From NCBI GenBank assembly GCA_965366365.1, contig CBDUEV010000001.1, forward strand, positions 68,303 to 132,302: 64,000 bases of DNA, written 5' to 3'. Below, one piece after another: positions 62,301-64,000 of this stretch. Under the pieces are notes generated by a model. It did not search any database and was not told the origin of the DNA. It saw only the letters and a program-made list of their open reading frames with translations. The position numbers and the translations under genes are program-made. This DNA is from CBDUEV01 sp965366365. GTDB lineage: Bacteria > Actinomycetota > Acidimicrobiia > Spongiisociales > JAENVV01. Each line of letters opens with the position of its first letter. Within the stretch, counting starts at the first letter, position 1.

Positions 62301-62879
62301 GTGAGTTCCGCGACTGCTGTACCGATGCTTCATATTCCGACCATGCAAAACGCGCTTCATGCGCATGGCGAACGAACCGCCCGATTGGCTGTGCGTATCG
62401 CCGGTCATCTGGGTATGGAGCGAGCAGATCTACGGAGGCTGTGGCTGGGAGCGCAGCTGCACGATGTCGGCAAGGTGGAGGTTCCCGAAGAGATTCTGGA
62501 GCTACCGCGGGCGCTCTCCGACTCCGAACGAGTCGTTGTCGAGCGCCATCCCGTGTTGGGGCACTCGATTCTGGAGGGTTCCGTTCACCCGGAGGTTGCC
62601 GCCGCCGTGCTTTGTCACCACGAACGGATAGACGGTCTCGGATATCCGTTCGGGTTGGCAGGTGAAGAGATACCGAGGATGGCCCGGATTGTGGCGGTAG
62701 CCGATGCAATCGATGTGATGGTGTCGGAACGCAGCTACAAGCCGGCCTACTCGGTGGAATACGCCGTCTCCGAGCTCCACGCTCATCGTGCCACCCAGTT
62801 CGACGCCGACGTGGTGGACGCAGCGCTTTTGGTCCTGGGAGCGAGCAAGCGGGTCGCCCAGCTCGTGCTGGCCATCTGA
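62301..62879 (+). CDS. HD-GYP domain protein, single domain
   Basis: 192 residues, nearly only an HD-GYP domain: HGERTARLAVRIAGHLG, LHDVGK, VVERHPVLGHSIL and HHERIDGLGYP. All the motif residues are present, so c-di-GMP hydrolysis is likely; without a sensory domain. The start is uncertain: GTG 62301 or ATG 62325 (MLHIPTMQN) or ATG 62343. It is convergent with the TlpA-like gene (10-bp gap). Confidence 0.85.
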   Translation: MSSATAVPMLHIPTMQNALHAHGERTARLAVRIAGHLGMERADLRRLWLGAQLHDVGKVEVPEEILELPRALSDSERVVVERHPVLGHSILEGSVHPEVAAAVLCHHERIDGLGYPFGLAGEEIPRMARIVAVADAIDVMVSERSYKPAYSVEYAVSELHAHRATQFDADVVDAALLVLGASKRVAQLVLAI

Positions 62880-62889
62880 GCTATCGCGC

Positions 62890-63735
62890 TCAGCCTGCTT
62901 CGGCTCCGAGTTCCTCGAGCTGCGCGAAGATCTCCACCAAGCGCTCTTCTGTCAGCAACCCGGCCGTCCTTCCCAGGACCGACCCGTCTGGTGCGGTGAA
63001 CACCCAGAACGGAAAGGCATTCACACCCAGCTGTGCGGAGAGGGTTCCGTCGCGGTCGACGAGCACCGGGAATGGGTACTCCCCGGCGTCGAGGTAGGGC
63101 TCAAGCGGGTTGGAGGCCGACGGGTCGATGGCTGTGGTGATGCTCACGACTTCCATGTTGGGGTGGGCCTCTGCCTGGGTGGTGACCCAGTCGGCCACCA
63201 AGGGCATTTCCTGCTGGCAGTAGGGGCACCAGTGAGCCCACACGAACCACGCACGCGCCTTGCCGTCGTCAGCCGAATAGGTGTTGGTTTCTCCCGTGTA
63301 GTACTCCTGGCCCGAGATGTTGCTGATGACCAGTCCAACCGCCGTGTCGCTCGACCCGCTCACCAGTCGGGGGAGTCCGTCGACGGCCGCGCCGTCCGTC
63401 GGCGCAGCGGAGGCTGTGTCATCGGAGGGGACCGGAAGCTGAGCGACCTGTCCTGACGGGATAGCGGCCACATCGGATCGCAGCGCAGCCACCTCGGCTT
63501 TGAGCGAGGCGATGCTGCCGGCCATTTGGCGGTTCTCGTCTCGTACTTCGCCGAGCGTTCGGTTCGTCATCACCAGTACGGCGATGACCCCGGCGAGCGC
63601 CATCAGCGTGGCGAGTCCCATCGCCACGGCCGCATAACTGCGAGGTTTGGCGGCGGGCGGCGGGCTCGGTCGGGTCGATACGGCCGGCTCGAGGGCGGTG
63701 CTGGGCTGGTCGGTTGGTGGGTCGAGATCGTTCAT
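62890..63735 (-). CDS. membrane-anchored TlpA-like thioredoxin
   Basis: 281 residues: a Pro-rich cytoplasmic N-terminus, one TM helix (about 37-57), a coiled-coil stretch, then a thioredoxin/TlpA domain with active site WAHWCPYCQQEMP. It is an extracytoplasmic reductase or oxidase for thiols or a cytochrome c maturation-like role. ATG 63735 has GAAGG 5 nt upstream. The longer open frame towards 63882 overlaps the tmRNA promoter. Confidence 0.83.
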   Translation of the reverse strand: MNDLDPPTDQPSTALEPAVSTRPSPPPAAKPRSYAAVAMGLATLMALAGVIAVLVMTNRTLGEVRDENRQMAGSIASLKAEVAALRSDVAAIPSGQVAQLPVPSDDTASAAPTDGAAVDGLPRLVSGSSDTAVGLVISNISGQEYYTGETNTYSADDGKARAWFVWAHWCPYCQQEMPLVADWVTTQAEAHPNMEVVSITTAIDPSASNPLEPYLDAGEYPFPVLVDRDGTLSAQLGVNAFPFWVFTAPDGSVLGRTAGLLTEERLVEIFAQLEELGAEAG

Positions 63736-63863
63736 GTGGCCTTCACGGTACTCTCGATTCCAGGAAACGCAGAAACGTGGCTGCCTGCCGGATCGGTGCC
63801 TGATCGCCCCTGGATCGCCGCCGGCTCGCCGCTGGGGAATGGAATCTTGTGGGTAACGGTTCG

Positions 63864-63869
63864 TATAAT
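63864..63869 (+). promoter_or_regulatory. ssrA promoter -10 box
   Basis: A perfect TATAAT ends 14 nt before the mature tmRNA 5' end at 63884. A transcript starting about 7 nt after the box would carry a short leader, normally removed by RNase P. The -35 is weak (GGAATC at 63841, 17-nt spacer). Confidence 0.65.
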
Positions 63870-63883
63870 GGAAGCACCCCAAT

Positions 63884-64000
63884 GGGGGTGAAACGGTCTC
63901 GACGTTGAATGTTGAGGTGCCGGAAGCGAGCCGAGGTCTCCGGAGTCCTCGTTAAAGAGCCGGAAACACCAATAGGTGCCGAAGATAACTTCGCCCTGGC
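63884..64000 (+). ncRNA. ssrA: tmRNA (SsrA), 5' part; 3' end beyond the window
   Basis: Begins GGGGGTGAAACGGTCTCGAC, the conserved tmRNA 5' end that pairs with the missing 3' end to form the tRNA-like domain. The resume codon is GCC at 63978-63980, followed by GAA GAT AAC TTC GCC CTG, i.e. the tag starts A-E-D-N-F-A-L, as in ANDNFALAA-like tags. The tag stop and the acceptor half are cut by the edge. It tags stalled nascent chains for proteolysis with SmpB. Confidence 0.95.

Overview
The window is gene-dense, GC-rich DNA (62 protein genes and the 5' part of one RNA gene in 64 kb) from the chromosome of an actinobacterium. The evidence is F420 biosynthesis (cofD, cofE), many genes with a -10 box only 6 nt before the start codon (leaderless), frequent GTG starts and 4-bp gene overlaps, and a gene set (LCP, cofDE, DUF3499, manB, ahcY, comF-like, hpf, secA, prfB, ftsEX, smpB) that I recall as spread over two regions of the Mycobacterium tuberculosis chromosome. 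Type IV minor pilins and several c-di-GMP proteins suggest a non-mycobacterial lineage; an Acidimicrobiia-like organism is my guess, not a proof. No insertion sequence, prophage, CRISPR array or tRNA was found.

Layout. 1-3090 (-): minor-pilin operon, cut by the left edge. 3200-5777: DinB-fold protein, SDR and a D-threonine-aldolase-like enzyme. 5888-8692 (-): small proteins of unknown role. 8791-11397 (-): membrane GAF-GGDEF-EAL protein. 11605-12708: an unusual HisA-like/VOC fusion. 12710-14447 (-): acidic low-complexity protein and metallo-beta-lactamase-fold hydrolase. 14524-19330 (+): acyl-CoA dehydrogenase, a TM protein, a zinc-ribbon protein, isobutyryl-CoA mutase large subunit and an amidohydrolase. 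19307-24170 (-): hydrolases, dodecin-like protein and a class A PBP. 24246-31437: methylmalonyl-CoA mutase large subunit, LpdA-like flavoprotein, biotin carboxylase and carboxyltransferase, biotin ligase. Together these process propionyl-CoA and branched acyl-CoAs, but the B12-binding mutase subunits and a stand-alone epimerase are not in the window.

31520-45355 is an envelope and cofactor block: alpha/beta hydrolase, LCP ligase, nucleotide-sugar epimerase, cofE/cofD, a giant GT2 membrane protein, DUF5719-like, thioredoxin-like, DUF3499 and zinc-binding small proteins, a GT-C-like membrane protein, GtrA and a dolichol-phosphate-mannose-synthase-like GT. 45456-53369 runs manB, Trm112-like, ahcY, comF-like, then the coupled genes hpf / NarL-type regulator / HEAT protein / HD-GYP. 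53420-60622 is a core block: secA, prfB with a programmed +1 frameshift, ftsE, ftsX, M23 peptidase, smpB. 60638-63735 holds a TauE/SafE transporter divergent from an Rrf2 regulator, an HD-GYP protein and a TlpA-like thioredoxin. The right edge cuts ssrA (tmRNA) just after its resume codon.

Most notable: the HisA-like/VOC fusion with two key catalytic positions changed; the hpf-regulator-HEAT-HD-GYP operon, whose last two proteins appear to share an N-terminal module; two B12 mutases whose substrates can be told apart from two residues; and a cluster of three hairpins between two convergent genes.
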